A program made the position numbers and the translations under genes. Positions 1-12,900 of a stretch of 64,000 bases of DNA are shown piece after piece (within the stretch, counting starts at the first letter, position 1; every line of letters starts with the position of its first letter). Origin of the DNA: Antedon mediterranea (taxonomy: Eukaryota; Echinodermata; Crinoidea; Comatulida; Antedonidae); contig NC_092679.1 of the NCBI RefSeq assembly GCF_964355755.1, positions 680,001 through 744,000 of the forward strand. The letters run 5' to 3'. The notes below the pieces were generated by a model that saw nothing but the letters and a program-made list of their open reading frames with translations, had not been told where the DNA came from and did not search any database.

Positions 1-1478
1 AATATAACGCAGTGTCATCTGCGTACATGCTTACATTTACATGGGAAACTGAGTTAGGTAGATCATTAATATACATGATAAATAGAAGGGGCCCTAATAT
101 TGATCCCTGAGGGATTCCACAAACACTATTAGACTTTACCGAATCAACATTGTTAATATTAGTAATATGTGTACGATTTGTTAAATAATTTTCAAACCAT
201 TTGATAACATGATTAGCAAAATTAAAATTGTGTAGTTTTTATTAGTATCTGGTGATTAACAGTGTCGAAAGCTTTTTTGAGATCAAGCATTATTAATCCT
301 ATGTATTTACCATTTTCAATACTGTCAATCCAATCTTCAGTTATATTTATTAATGCCGATGATGTCGTAATTTGGCCTAAATCCAGATTGTTGATTGTAT
401 AATTTAGGGTTGATTTGTGAATAGAGTTGGTCAAAATAATTTTCGATAAAATTGGTAGTACAGAAATTGGCCTGTAGTTAGATGGTTCACTTTGGTCGCC
501 ATTTTAAAAAATTGGGCATATTCGTGCATTTTTCCATTTACTTAAAAATGTAATGGGTTGTACAATTGAGTTGATTGCTAATTTTATTAGTTTAGCAGGA
601 ATTTCATCAGTTCCTGTAGCCTTTTTGTCAGATAATGATAAAATTTGTTTGTATACATATTCTTCGTCAACAAATGTGAAATTTATTTTGTCTTCACCTT
701 GATTTGGGTATTCATAATTTACATGGTTATTTTTAAATTGAGGAATTTGTTTAGCTAGGTTAGGTCCTATGTTTGCAAAAAACTCATTTAAAGTATTAGC
801 TATCTTGTAAGAATCTATTTCAAGGCCATTTATTGTATTCATACTACTTATAATACTTTTTTTATTCTTAGATGGTACAATATATCTTATGTTTTTCCAG
901 ATTGTTTTGGAATCTTTTGTATTTAATTGTTCAGAGAAATAATCCTTTTTTGATTTCCTGATATCGTAATTTACTTTGTTTTTTAATTCACGGTATTCGT
1001 TCCATAATTGAGGACAATTTTCTTTATTCGCTCTTTTTTTCATTGAGTCACGTTTTCGCATTTGTAATATTACATTTTTTGTGAGCCATGGGCTATCTTT
1101 ATTTCGAACCCGTTTTTTCTTTAAAGGTACATGTTTATTAACAATTTGTAAAAACTTGTCTTCAAAAAACTGCAGAGCGTCATTCACATTGTGTATGAAG
1201 TTATTTCATGCCAATTTACATTTAACATATCAATTTGTAGTTTTTCCTCATCAAGGTTATTATAGTTCCTTTTTGTTTTATATTTATGGTTATGTTTTGG
1301 TTTTTCTTCTTTACCAATGATAGCTGAATGATCACTAATTCCTGTGTTAAGTACACCCGAGGAAGAAATTCGGTTTGGAAAGGATGTATAAAAATGATCA
1401 ATCAGAGTTTTACTTTGTTTTGTTATCCTTGTCGGTTCAGTTATAATTTGTGTTAGAAAATGGTTATTAGTTAATAGT
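1..1478 (-). mobile_element. CR1/Jockey-type LINE remnant (endonuclease end, linker, reverse transcriptase)
   Basis: This is a decayed non-LTR retrotransposon read on the minus strand. From high to low coordinates there is the end of an APE-type endonuclease (residues reading TRITKQSKTLIDHFYTS and GISDHSAI, about 1440-1320). A basic linker follows (about 1187-520), then reverse transcriptase blocks: NYRPISVLPILSK near 450, LDLKKAFDTVNH near 270, GIPQGSILGPLL near 100, and the catalytic YADDT box at about 14-31. The reading frame is broken. There is a TAA stop after CPIF near 503, a scrambled segment between RT blocks at 430-450, and a frame change near 230. Upstream of about 1478 no endonuclease sequence is recognisable, as expected of a 5'-truncated LINE copy. 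The 3' end lies outside the window. The LINE class is recognised from motif order; the exact clade (CR1, L2, Rex1 or Jockey) is not settled. Confidence 0.9.
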
Positions 1479-2640
1479 GTTTTTAATTATTAACTAAATA
1501 TAAAAACTCAAATCCAATTCAGCTTTTAAAGAACGTAAATGTGCTTTTTACACCTTACAAATATTTAAATATATAATAAATATAATATTTAGGTAAATTA
1601 CTAAAACAATAACTCAACCAAAGAGAGACGTTGGTTCACAAAGAAAACAATACATTTTTTATAAATAGTTGCAATGTAATTGTAAGGCATTGTGTGTTTT
1701 TCCTAACTTAATTCATAACTTTATTTTGATGAAACAACTTGAATAAAAGGAAACCTTCAATGGAAATCTCCAAATCTGTTTACATTCAAAATTCTTTAAA
1801 TATTTTTTTATTTCAATTTTTTTTCAATTTTTCCCTCTCCATAAACAAAAGCAAACACCCTTACTAAGAGATCACAACCCATAATAACAAAAACAAAAGA
1901 TAAAGTAGAAAGAAACTGTCCGAGCAATGGTATTCCTTAACAATACGCGGCGTCCCCTGTTGATCCTGTCATGGTCTATTTATACAGGCATTTTAAATTT
2001 TAAAATTAAATATCTGATTTCCTTCCATCCTCGTATCACATTCTTCATCCATCTTTCATTTCTTTAAAGGTTCTTGATCTCTTCCTCTAACCCTAACTTA
2101 CCCACACACTTCCTCTCATTACTGCCCCACTATTCTACCCTCTCAATACATACTACATCAACTTACTACATGGTTACAAGCCTTTACAAGGGATCATACA
2201 CAGGATATGTGCACTTCAGTTAGGATTAAGTCTCACTTCCTTGAAATATAAACCAACAGACCTTATGATGTTAGCATGAGCTAATTATTAGTTCTAAAAT
2301 ACCGATGTATAAACATCACACTGAGGTCACAAGAAACCTCAACATGTAATGCTTTAAAATAATTAATCATTGCTTAAAAGGAGATGATACAGGGATCATA
2401 ACAGACATTGCCAATAAACCACAAACAGGAAAAAAAACATAATGCTGAACAAAATTTATTCAAGGATGCCGATTATTTTAAAGCAAATCATTGCAAATAA
2501 TAATTGCTGTACAGGAAAAATATATACTGTTGTATGCTTATACCTGTATTTTAAAAATAAGAAATGGTAATGCTTGCCATAGAATAGTATTAGGCTACTG
2601 CACTAGTCACCATACTATAGTAGTAATACAACTGTAGCCT
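1479..2640. other. AT-rich stretch without recognised gene
   Basis: No open frame of interest, splice-flanked exon or RNA gene was seen. The sequence is AT-rich with homopolymer tracts. It lies downstream of the last BAHD1-like exon visible in this window, so it is probably intronic sequence of that gene. Confidence 0.5.
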
Positions 2641-2752
2641 AAAGCTTGGTTCCCACTAGGATGCAATGCAAGGACGTAGATGCAACACAAGCAAGTTGAC
2701 CAATCACACGTCAAATCACTTTGCGTTGCGTCCTAGAGAGAACCGTGCTTTA
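2641..2752. mobile_element. Palindromic MITE, family C copy 1
   Basis: The ends are inverted copies of one another: AGCTTGGTTCCCACTAGGA at the left, and a right end whose reverse complement begins AGCACGGTTCTCTCTAGGA. The flanks are TAA (left) and TTA (right), resembling a 3-bp TWA target duplication. The second copy, at 42901-43066, shares the TTCCCACTAGG block. The element is too short to encode protein. Confidence 0.65.
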
Positions 2753-2775
2753 CTCTATACAATACTACTATTACT

Positions 2776-3777
2776 CTACTAGCCATACTCTAGTAGTACA
2801 GTACTAGCCATACCTGTACTACTGCTGTACTAGCCATACTCTAGTAGTACAGTACTAGCCATACCTGTACTACTGCTGTACTAGCCATACTCTAGTAGTA
2901 CAGTACTAGCCATACCTGTACTACTGCTGTACTAGCCATACTCTAGTAGTACAGTACTAGCCATACCTGTACTACTGCTGTACTAGCCATACTCTAGTAG
3001 TACAGTACTAGCCATACCTGTACTACTACTGTACTAGCCATACTCTAGTAGTACAGTACTAGCCATACCTGTACTACTGCTGTACTAGCCATACTCTAGT
3101 AGTACAGTACTAGCCATACCTGTACTACTGCTGTACTAACCATACTCTAGTAGTACAGTACTAGCCATACCTGTACTACTGCTGTACTAACCATACTCTA
3201 GTAGTACAGTACTAGCCATACCTGTACTACTGCTGTACTAGCCATACTCTAGTAGTACAGTACTAGCCATACCTGTACTACTGCTGTAGTAGCCATACTC
3301 CAGTAGTACAGTACTAGCCATACCTGTACTACTGCTGTACTAGCCATACTCTAGTAGTACAGTACTAGCCATACCTGTACTACTGCTGTACTAGCCATAC
3401 TCTAGTAGTACAGTACTAGCCATACCTGTACTACTGCTGTACTAGCCATACTCTAGTAGTACAGTACTAGCCATACCTGTACAACTGCTGTACTAGCCAT
3501 ACTCTAGTAGTACAGTACTAGCCATACCTGTACTACTACTGCTGTAGTAGCCATACTCTAGTACAGTATTACTAGTACTCAACTCTAGTATCTGTACTAC
3601 TACTACTACTGTACTAGCCATACCTGTACTACTGCTGTACTAGCCATACTCTAGTAGTACAGTACTAGCCATACCTGTACTACTACTACTGTAGTAGCCA
3701 TACTCTAGTACAGTATTACTAGTACTCAACTCTAGTATCTGTACTACTACTACTACTACTACTACTGTACTAGTCAT
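2776..3777. repeat. 51-bp tandem array with palindromic unit
   Basis: About 15-16 copies of a 51-bp unit are present, made of two related halves of about 25 bp that both begin TACTAGCCATAC. The first half contains the perfect odd palindrome TAGTACAGTACTA, so single strands can fold into repeated hairpins. Units are regular to about 3530 and then degrade into shorter CTACTACTACTG-type repeats. The array ends about 25 bp from the splice donor of the BAH-domain exon, so it occupies the start of the next intron of the BAHD1-like gene. Confidence 0.95.
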
Positions 3778-3802
3778 ACTCCAGTACCTGTACTACACTC
3801 AC

Positions 3803-3959
3803 CATTTTCAGAGTCTTCCCAAAGAGCAGAAACCTTTCCAACAAATGGTGGTTCTCTTCGTATTCCTGACCTCAATAAGATACAGTCACTTTCGCTGATG
3901 ACATCATGTTTACGCTTTATAGAGTGGAAGCACATCTTTTTGACTGGAGGTTGATCCAC
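3803..3959 (-). CDS. BAHD1-like exon 4: first half of BAH domain
   Basis: This exon is 157 bp, with acceptor TTTTCAG before it and donor GTGAGT after it on the minus strand. It enters in phase 0 and leaves after the first base of a Gly codon. It encodes residues 531-582, including the BAH start DVISESDCILLRSG and the strand VGKVSALWEDSEN. The second half of the BAH domain must be in exons left of position 1, or beyond the repeat array inside 1-3777; no candidate exon was seen there. Confidence 0.88.
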
Positions 3960-6900
3960 CTGAAAATATTACAATTACAACAACATTTAAACGAACTACT
4001 GTACTAAACACAGTACAGTCAACTCTCCCAATACCTGATTTTTCTTAAGGTCCAAGGTCCCAAATTCATTTTTAACATAAATTTACACATTCCGAATAAA
4101 AAAAAAAAAAACTTTAAGTAAAAATTTATGAAAACCCATTCACATTTGATGAGGAATAACGTATATTTATAATCTCTACAATATTCTTAAAATCACGTTA
4201 ATTTTAACCATTTTAACTATCATTATAATATACCGCAAACAATTTACATCTCCGACAATTTTCCTATAAAATATTCTAATGTTATTATGTTTAACTTGTA
4301 GCCTCCAATTCAATACAGTAGCTATGTACATAGGCAATTCTTGCAAGTAGTTACTATTGCATCGACTAAAATACATTTTTAAAACAGACGTAAACTGACA
4401 AATTATTAAGTTTGCAATTGACTTGTGGGATTGACGGCTTTGCCTTATTAGTCTCCGGGGTACAGATGTGTAATGTTTACAGCTCTTTAACCAACATTCT
4501 AAAGGTCATTTGTTTAAAATATACCAACATTTAGAAATAAGAATACTTATTGTTTATTTCTAGCTATTTATGTTTGCAAAGTCAACATAGTTAATAAATT
4601 TAGATTAAGAAATGCAATATTTCGACCTTTAAAATGTCATCATAATCATTTTGATGTTGACATCATTTGAATGCCTATTTCTCTCTCATTGTTTATTGTT
4701 ATTTTTGTTTAGTTGTATTTTTGTATATTTTTATGAATGTTTGACTAAAATGCAAGCTCTTGTAATTTATTTTGTCTTTAATGTCTTCTGAATATCACAA
4801 AACTAAGTGTCGAGTGGTTGAACCCATAATGATTTTTCAGTGTGATGTTATCTTCTTAATCAATTATTGATAAGGGCCTATTATTGTGGCACACAGTTGG
4901 ATTTTGTGTACTTAGTGTGAATTGTTTGGAAAACAATTTGTTTTACATTAACATGGACATGATTACTAGACATGTACTATAATTTAACAACATAATAGAG
5001 TACAAGCAATGGAATAACAGTAATTAATTCATGTATACAGTGATGCATGATTAATATTATAATTTCTTTACAAAAAATTATAAATATAAATCATTCTTTG
5101 TTAAGTAGTCTTTCGCTTTCATTTTGAATAAATATTATTAAAGTCATTATGTCATTAACATACAACGACCGAGCTGCACACATCAAATCGTTCTATTGAC
5201 ATTTTTCAGTTTAAAAAATAACTTTTAATTAAAATTCCCTAGTTCTAGTGATTTAGAAAACTTATCTTCACTGTGATACATTTTACTTTTAAAAAAAAAC
5301 AGGTGAGGGGTTGGGGTGTATATCCAAGACTTGACAAACTAGAGGGATGTTCAAAAACATACCTGATAAGATATAAGTCTTTCGCGTGGCTGTCCGACAC
5401 CTTTCCATCCGTTCGTTGACCTTCGTCTTGCGATCTTTGCGGCATTCTGTGTTGGTTTGCGTCCAGGTCTGCCTTTCATTGGTATACTGCTTGTTGCTAT
5501 ACCATTATCTTTTAATTTATCAAGTGAAAGAAAAAAAGTTAAATCCACTGTATTCAATACGTCAAAATGATATTTTGCCCATAAGAAAAATAAAGATACA
5601 TTAGTCTACGACTGTATGTCAACATTATTCTACTGCAGTTACTGCAGTAACTACATTTGTTTACTCTTTAAGCTGCTTATACAATATAGTGGTCAAGTTT
5701 GTTTTGTTCTCACAACATCTCATGCCTGTACCATCTCATATTGTAATAATTATATCTCCACTCATAATGATAAGTAGCCTACAGTAGATTCTATTTAATC
5801 AATTTAATAATTTGTTTTGTTCTCTCATCTAATACCTGTACCATCTCATTCATACTGTACAGTAATAATTATATCTCCACTCATATTAAATGATAAGTAG
5901 CCTACAGTAGATTCTATTTAATCAATCCATTTAGTAGTCACATTGTATCTCAAAATTTTACCAAAAAACGGAAATGATTGATTATCATTTACAGTATAGT
6001 GTACTTCACAGGTTGTCCTTAATTTCTTAAAAAATTTCCAATTTTTATGTCATGAAAAAACTGTAAGGAAATTAATGAAAAGTAGAGTAGTTCAATAATT
6101 TCATTGGATTAAATTTGCTTGACTAATTTATAGTAGAAAAATAGAATAGAAATTGATGTAACTTACAAATTTTCTTGACAACACAATTATTCAAAGTATT
6201 TCCATTATTTTGCTGGCTTGTTCTATTCTTTGTAATTGGTCCATTGAGTGATGCACTCTTTTTAGCCCTCCCATCAGCTGTACTTAACCCAACATTAGTA
6301 CTTAGTGCTGACTTTGCACTTAAAATCATTTGCTTATTGGTAACAGGTGAGGTCGCAATACCGTTCTCAACATCATGCGTAGTAGTAGCATCACTTTTAC
6401 TCCCTTTTCGTCCTCTAATTCCTGGTGATTTCTTTAACGGTTCGTCCTTTTCATATAAAAGATAAACTTTAGTTTCCGCCGTAAGGCTAGCAATTCGTCG
6501 CTTCCGTTTCCTAGGTTCTATATCCGCATATTTCTGAGACAATTGCCTCTTTTTTACGGTTTTCGATAAATCAACATTTTCTTCGCAAACCGACAAATTG
6601 CATTGATTTTGTTTATTGGAGTCTTTGTGTAAATCACTTTTATCACATTTAATATCATCCAATTTGTTAGAATTCAAGTTCGTCTCATCCATTACCATTT
6701 CTAATGAAGTGGACGATTTATTGAATAAAATCTCATTATCCACGGGTTCAAACAGATCGCTAATATCATCCTGCGTGTCGTTACCAATATCAGTAACCTT
6801 GTCTTGTTTGTCAATACTTTTCTTATTATCTCCATCCATATTATTTTTCACACATACCTCTTTTCCATTTTGTACAACTCCATTTTGCTTACGATTATAA

Positions 6901-9900
6901 GATGCACTATTTTTCTTGCTTGGCTCATGCATCATAAAACTATTGTGAGTGAACGTTCTTCTCGGGTCACCAAGTATGACCTCCGAATATGTTGTTATTC
7001 TCCCAACCGAAACCCTATTTCCAATTGGATGACACGATTTATATTCTAACAATTCCGGTGAATGATTTTTTTCTGCACTTTTTTCTGTTACTTGGAGACT
7101 TGATTGACAGTTATGATTGATGTCATATTTAGTTGGACATTTTTTGTGATGGGCAGCCGGATTGTCATCTGCCTTGCGTCGTTTTATCGGCACAACATTT
7201 TTTGGCTCAACATCCTCCACAAAGTTTATTTTTCGCTTAAGGTTATCACTCACCGCATGAGGTTTAATTTTTTTCACATGAAGTTTTGAGTCCGAAATGC
7301 AGCGTCTTCCGGGTGACGCTGTCGGATTTGAAAGTTTTGCATCGCCATTTTGCACATCTGTAACTTTTGATAACTTGCAACCTGAGTTCCGACGATTTTG
7401 CACATTATTTTTCCCTTTCGGACTGTTCCGTCGTGCTGCCGGTTCCGGAGAAACTTGATTTAGTAGTTGTTCTTGCTCCGTAGACAAAGACCCATTCATC
7501 TGACTGTCAGTGGAACTATTGCTTGATGTCTGAAACGAAACACAAATCGACGTCACCTTGAATAACGGAAAGTGAGGAAATTGAGGATTACCCAAGGGGT
7601 ATAATATTACTATAGAGTATCAAAGTTCTTTTGCTGATAAAATAAAAACTATTATTCTGAGTGTTCAGTTTATATCCCTAATACTCCAGACATTAAAAAG
7701 ATCATTTTTATCACTTCATCTTTAAACTCCTCTTAAGATCATTTTTATCATTTCATCTTTAAACTCCTCTCAAATCTTAACAGTTTTTCACTAACATGCT
7801 ACAGTAGTAGTATTGAAATAATTATGACAAATTTAGTCAAGTTATCATGACAAAATAAGTTGAGTACATCTTACGTTTGATCAATTCATTTTAAGGATAA
7901 TTAAAATTATTATAAGACCAACATACTGTATAAGTGATGGAATACAGAGTATACTCATGCAGACCAACATACTGTATAAGTGATGGAATACAGAGTATAC
8001 TCATGCAGGCCACTTTCTTTTAGCAGACAAACTGGGGAAAGGTAGTTTAACCTTTTAATTTTTTTTTTTTGCTGTGTGTCCTATTCAAACCAATTCAGCA
8101 GTTATAAGTGTTGTTATACGCTAAAAGTTAAAACTAATGGCTTCTCTTGCCGAGACACTGTGCTCTTAAAGGACCTACAGTATGTCGGTGTATCCATGCA
8201 AGTTATGCATGAAATAGACTACATTGTTCTATAATAAAAAAAACTGCTGATCCATTGGGAATTATAGATAATCCATCAGGAATTGTAAACAGATTTAATG
8301 ACACTCGTCGGAAATGGTCAAATTAAGTATGACAATGAAACCATGTTGTAATCATTTTGTATCAAAACCAAATCAAGTTCTAGTGTAAATAAAATCTTTA
8401 TTTTTATCGATGTTTTTGTTGTTGCACACTGAACAAATAAGCATTAAATAAATTACTTAAAAGATTCAATGGAATTTCCTACTTGATTTTAAACGGAAAA
8501 ACAAACAAGGATGAATATACAAAATGATAGCTAATGATTTTAAAAGTACAATATAAAAGCACAAAGCATGTTGTCATACTGTAGTTTTACTTCCGTTCTA
8601 TTTCATTATCGACTAATTGTTTCATCATCATTACACATAGTAAGTCAATAAAATTAGTTATTAGTTCATACAATATTTCCCTTCTTACATCATCAAGTTT
8701 ACCTCCATGGTGGCAGTATCTCATTAAAATGCTACCCAAAATGTATAACATTGGTGGGGGTGGGAGTGTGGTGGGGGGAAGAGATTGAAAGTTGTTTAAT
8801 AGAATGTTATGTTAATTATTTGATTTGGTTTTATCTTCTTTTCTTTGCCATTATACTTTTCTGCAAGTACATTTTTTTCTTCTTAATATTATTATTGTGA
8901 AGGATGCACCTTTGTGTTAAGTGTAAATCCAAATATATAAAAAAATGACATCCATGCACAATGGCAGCTGCATTAAAATAGGGGAGGGAGATTTCAGATG
9001 GTGGAGGTGTTCAAGGGGGGGGGGGGGTGTTTCATGATATCTTTGATCCCCTGTGACCCCCTACTTCTGAAGAGCCAACACATTTACAGTGTAGATATTT
9101 TACATTGAATTGACTTAATTCATAGCTTTGTATTAAATGAAAGTTTGTCCCATTAATTTTGGTATTAATAGTAAAACAGTCTTCTTCACTTTTGTCTTAC
9201 TTACTTAGTGTATGGATGCAGATGTCTTAAGTACATACCTTAAGCAGTTAGGAAATGACACATTGACCAGATATTAATTGAAACCATCATACTGATGTTA
9301 TATGGTATGATGATGATGATGATGCCTTTAGGTGATGTTGTTAACGACACACTACCTAGAAGCTTAATATCATTAATATGAAGCGTAAGAATAATAATAC
9401 AGTGTACAATACTATAGCTAACAACTATTCATATTATACTAGGAATTTGGTCAAAATACTCATTTACAAAAACCTTCATCTCACACAAGAGATTTTAATT
9501 CATTTATGTATTTTATCTCGCAAAAACTAAACAAAAATCAAATGAAATATCACTATTTTTATAGCCGATACCCACCCTTAAAAAACCCTGTATTACACTA
9601 CAGACTGCATATTATATAATAAGTATTATTTAGTTAAAACTACTAAAATTTAATTAGCAATGTGGGTTTTATTTGGATGGAGCATAATTAAAGGGAGAAA
9701 ACGATGCAAAAAAACATATTATGTTTCTCTCATACATTACAAGAAAAGCAACTGTTAGTGTCACATGATTATTTAATGCTTCATTTAAAACCATCCAAAT
9801 AATAGAGACATGTTTATTATGTAACTGTACTTTGTTTAGCCATGCCTCATATGCATATCACATGATTATTTAATGCTTCATTTAAAACCATCCAAATAAT

Positions 9901-12900
9901 AGAGACATGTTTATTATGTAACTGTACTTTGTTTATAGCCATGCCTCATACGCATATCACATGATTATTTAATGCTTCATTTAAAACCATCCAAATAATA
10001 GAGACATGTTTATTATGTAACTGTACTTTGTTTATAGCCATGCCTCATACGCATATCACATGATTATTTAATACTTCATTTAAAACCATCCAAATAATAG
10101 AGACCTGTTTATTATTTAACTGTACTTTGTTTATAGCCATGCCTCATACGCATATCACATGATTATTTAATACTTCATTTAAAACCATCCAAATAATAGA
10201 GACATGTTTATTATTTAACTGTACTTTGTTTATAGCCATGCCTCATACGCATATCAAATGATTATTTAATACTTCATTTAAAACCATCCAAATAATAGAG
10301 ACATGTTTATTATGTAACTGTACTTTGTTTATAGCCATGCCTCATACGCATATCACATGATTATTTAATACTTCATTTAAAACCATCCAAATAATAGAGA
10401 CATGTTTATTATGTAACTGTACTTTGTTTATAGCCATGCCTCATACGCATATCACATGATTATTTAATACTTCATTTAAAACCATCCAAATAATAGAGAC
10501 ATGTTTATTATTTAACTGTACTTTGTTTATAGCCATGCCTCATACGCATATCACATGATTATTTAATACTTCAATTAAAACCATCCAAATAATAGAGACA
10601 TGTTTATTATTTAACTGTACTTTGTTTATAGCCATGCCTCATACGCATATCACATGATTATTTAATACTTCATTTAAAACCATCCAAATAATAGAGACAT
10701 GTTTATTATTTAACTGTACTTTGTTTATAGCCATGCCTCATACGCATATCACATGATTATTTAATACTTCATTTAAAACCATCCAAATAATAGAGACCTG
10801 TTTATTATTTAACTGTACTTTGTTTATAGCCATGCCTCATACGCATATCACATGATTATTTAATACTTCATTTAAAACCATCCAAATAATAGAGACCTGT
10901 TTATTATTTAACTGTACTGTGTTTATAGCCATGCCTCATATGTATATCACATGATTATTTAATACTTCATTCAAAACCATCCAAATAATAGAGACATGTT
11001 TATTATTTAACTGTACTTTGTTTATAGCCATGCCTCATACGCATATCACATGATTATTAGTGCCCTGTCATTACATCATCATTAGTAATTGCTCTTTAAC
11101 TAGTTTTCATGAGATATTGGCCTTAATTGGACTATACCATTAAATAGATGGGGATAAGATTATATTTGTTAAAGGTTACTGTAGAATTCTAATTAAATTT
11201 AAACTTTGTTTCCATCGAAGTATTACGCAAATATTTTCATTACAAAATATAAAGCTTCTTAAAAATGATTGCATATAATAATAATAATATTTATACAGAT
11301 AAAACTATTACTATATTACTACTACTATTTAGATTTTATTGCCGATGAAAATAAATGTGTTGTTAATTAATATTAAGGTCGGTATCACTCATCATTTGAA
11401 CAAGAATAATGATGAATTGAGCCAACAAACTGAATATCATTCTATTACCATTCATTCATTCATCAGTGGATTATTAATTTCATTTATTGTCATCTGCATA
11501 TAAAATATACATAGAAATTATGTTTGCTCGGAGATATACAAAACCAGATACAATATGTCACATCACTATCGTAACAGACCAATTTATCACTATATTATTA
11601 AGACTTCAGAAACTTAAGTGAAATCAATGTAATTAAATACTTTTAATTGTATTTCTAAGCATTTTGCATTGGTGTCGCTTAGCAGCAATGCAATTGTAGG
11701 TTTACATTGAGTAAAAATAAATCATTCTCCATTTTGAATTATTCCAGATTATTGGTTGAATTCCAATACCTAAATAGTTAATCATGTTTAAACAACAAAA
11801 AAAGAATTAGGAATTATGAAATTAACTGATAGCTTGGACAACTTATAAAAACTAAAATGAATAAAAATGTTTACTTATTACTTTCAAACAGAATAGGATA
11901 ATGAATTTGAACAAAAAAGATATTCTTAGATTTTGGTAAGCCAATCTTCCACCACTATAGTATTACTTCCTTCCAAGAATCAAAATGTAGTAAAGATAGG
12001 CTTACACTATCCAACAGCACAATAAATAAAATAAATCACTTAAAAATACCATTAAAAACTCCATTTTGAACACGTCGTTCTTGAATCGAAGCATGCTACC
12101 AGGAACGTACCACCAGTGACTATGATACCATCAGATTTAAGAACACAATTTAGCTGATGCTAAGTACTTAATATCATAACCATCAGTGCTATATTAGCAA
12201 CAGGAAGAAAATTAATGGTAGCTTAGTACATGCTTAGTACCCTTTAAAATATTCTGTAAAGTCTCAAGGGAAGGAAACAATAGTATTAGCAAAGCAGTGG
12301 GGTGTTTCCTTAATAGATGGGTTATTAGACCAACCCTAAAGCAGGATACAGTTACTATCAAGAACAAGATAATAATATAAATGAAGATGTCTTTTCAATT
12401 CAAAGTTTCCTTTCATTTGGCCTCAATAGCACACCATAGGCAGGAAGTATTCAATTAGCAGCACCACACTCAACTCAAATACTCATTTCAAATACTCATT
12501 CTATTGTAGCATTTTAATCATACGGTAGTTGTATACTTATATCATCGCTAAAGGCTACAAATTGTAGGTCTATTACAGTCAAGATTAGCGTAATGTATCA
12601 CACATCTTATAACGCTGAACCTTATTGGTTGAAAACGGTCTTATCTAACCGTTAGACGCTGATGTAATTCAGAATTTGTTCTATATATGAGGCATCTTGA
12701 TTGAATAAAGGAAACAAATTTAATTCTTATAACATTCAATCTCAACACCCTAATTTTTCTCTGTAGTTTATAACTCTATTGGTGTGAAGAAAGTCTAAAC
12801 TTAAGTACCCCCATTAAGATAACTGTACCTTGAAGGCCATGTATTATCAAGATTAGATACAATTTAACTTCAAGTACCCTACTGTAAATTATTTAATGTG

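Noticed and set aside
1081-1320. 79-residue plus-strand frame
   Set aside because: It is antisense to the LINE coding remnant.
6175-7289. Several plus-strand open frames
   Set aside because: They are antisense to the 1.36-kb BAHD1-like exon, which has splice-phase and motif support.
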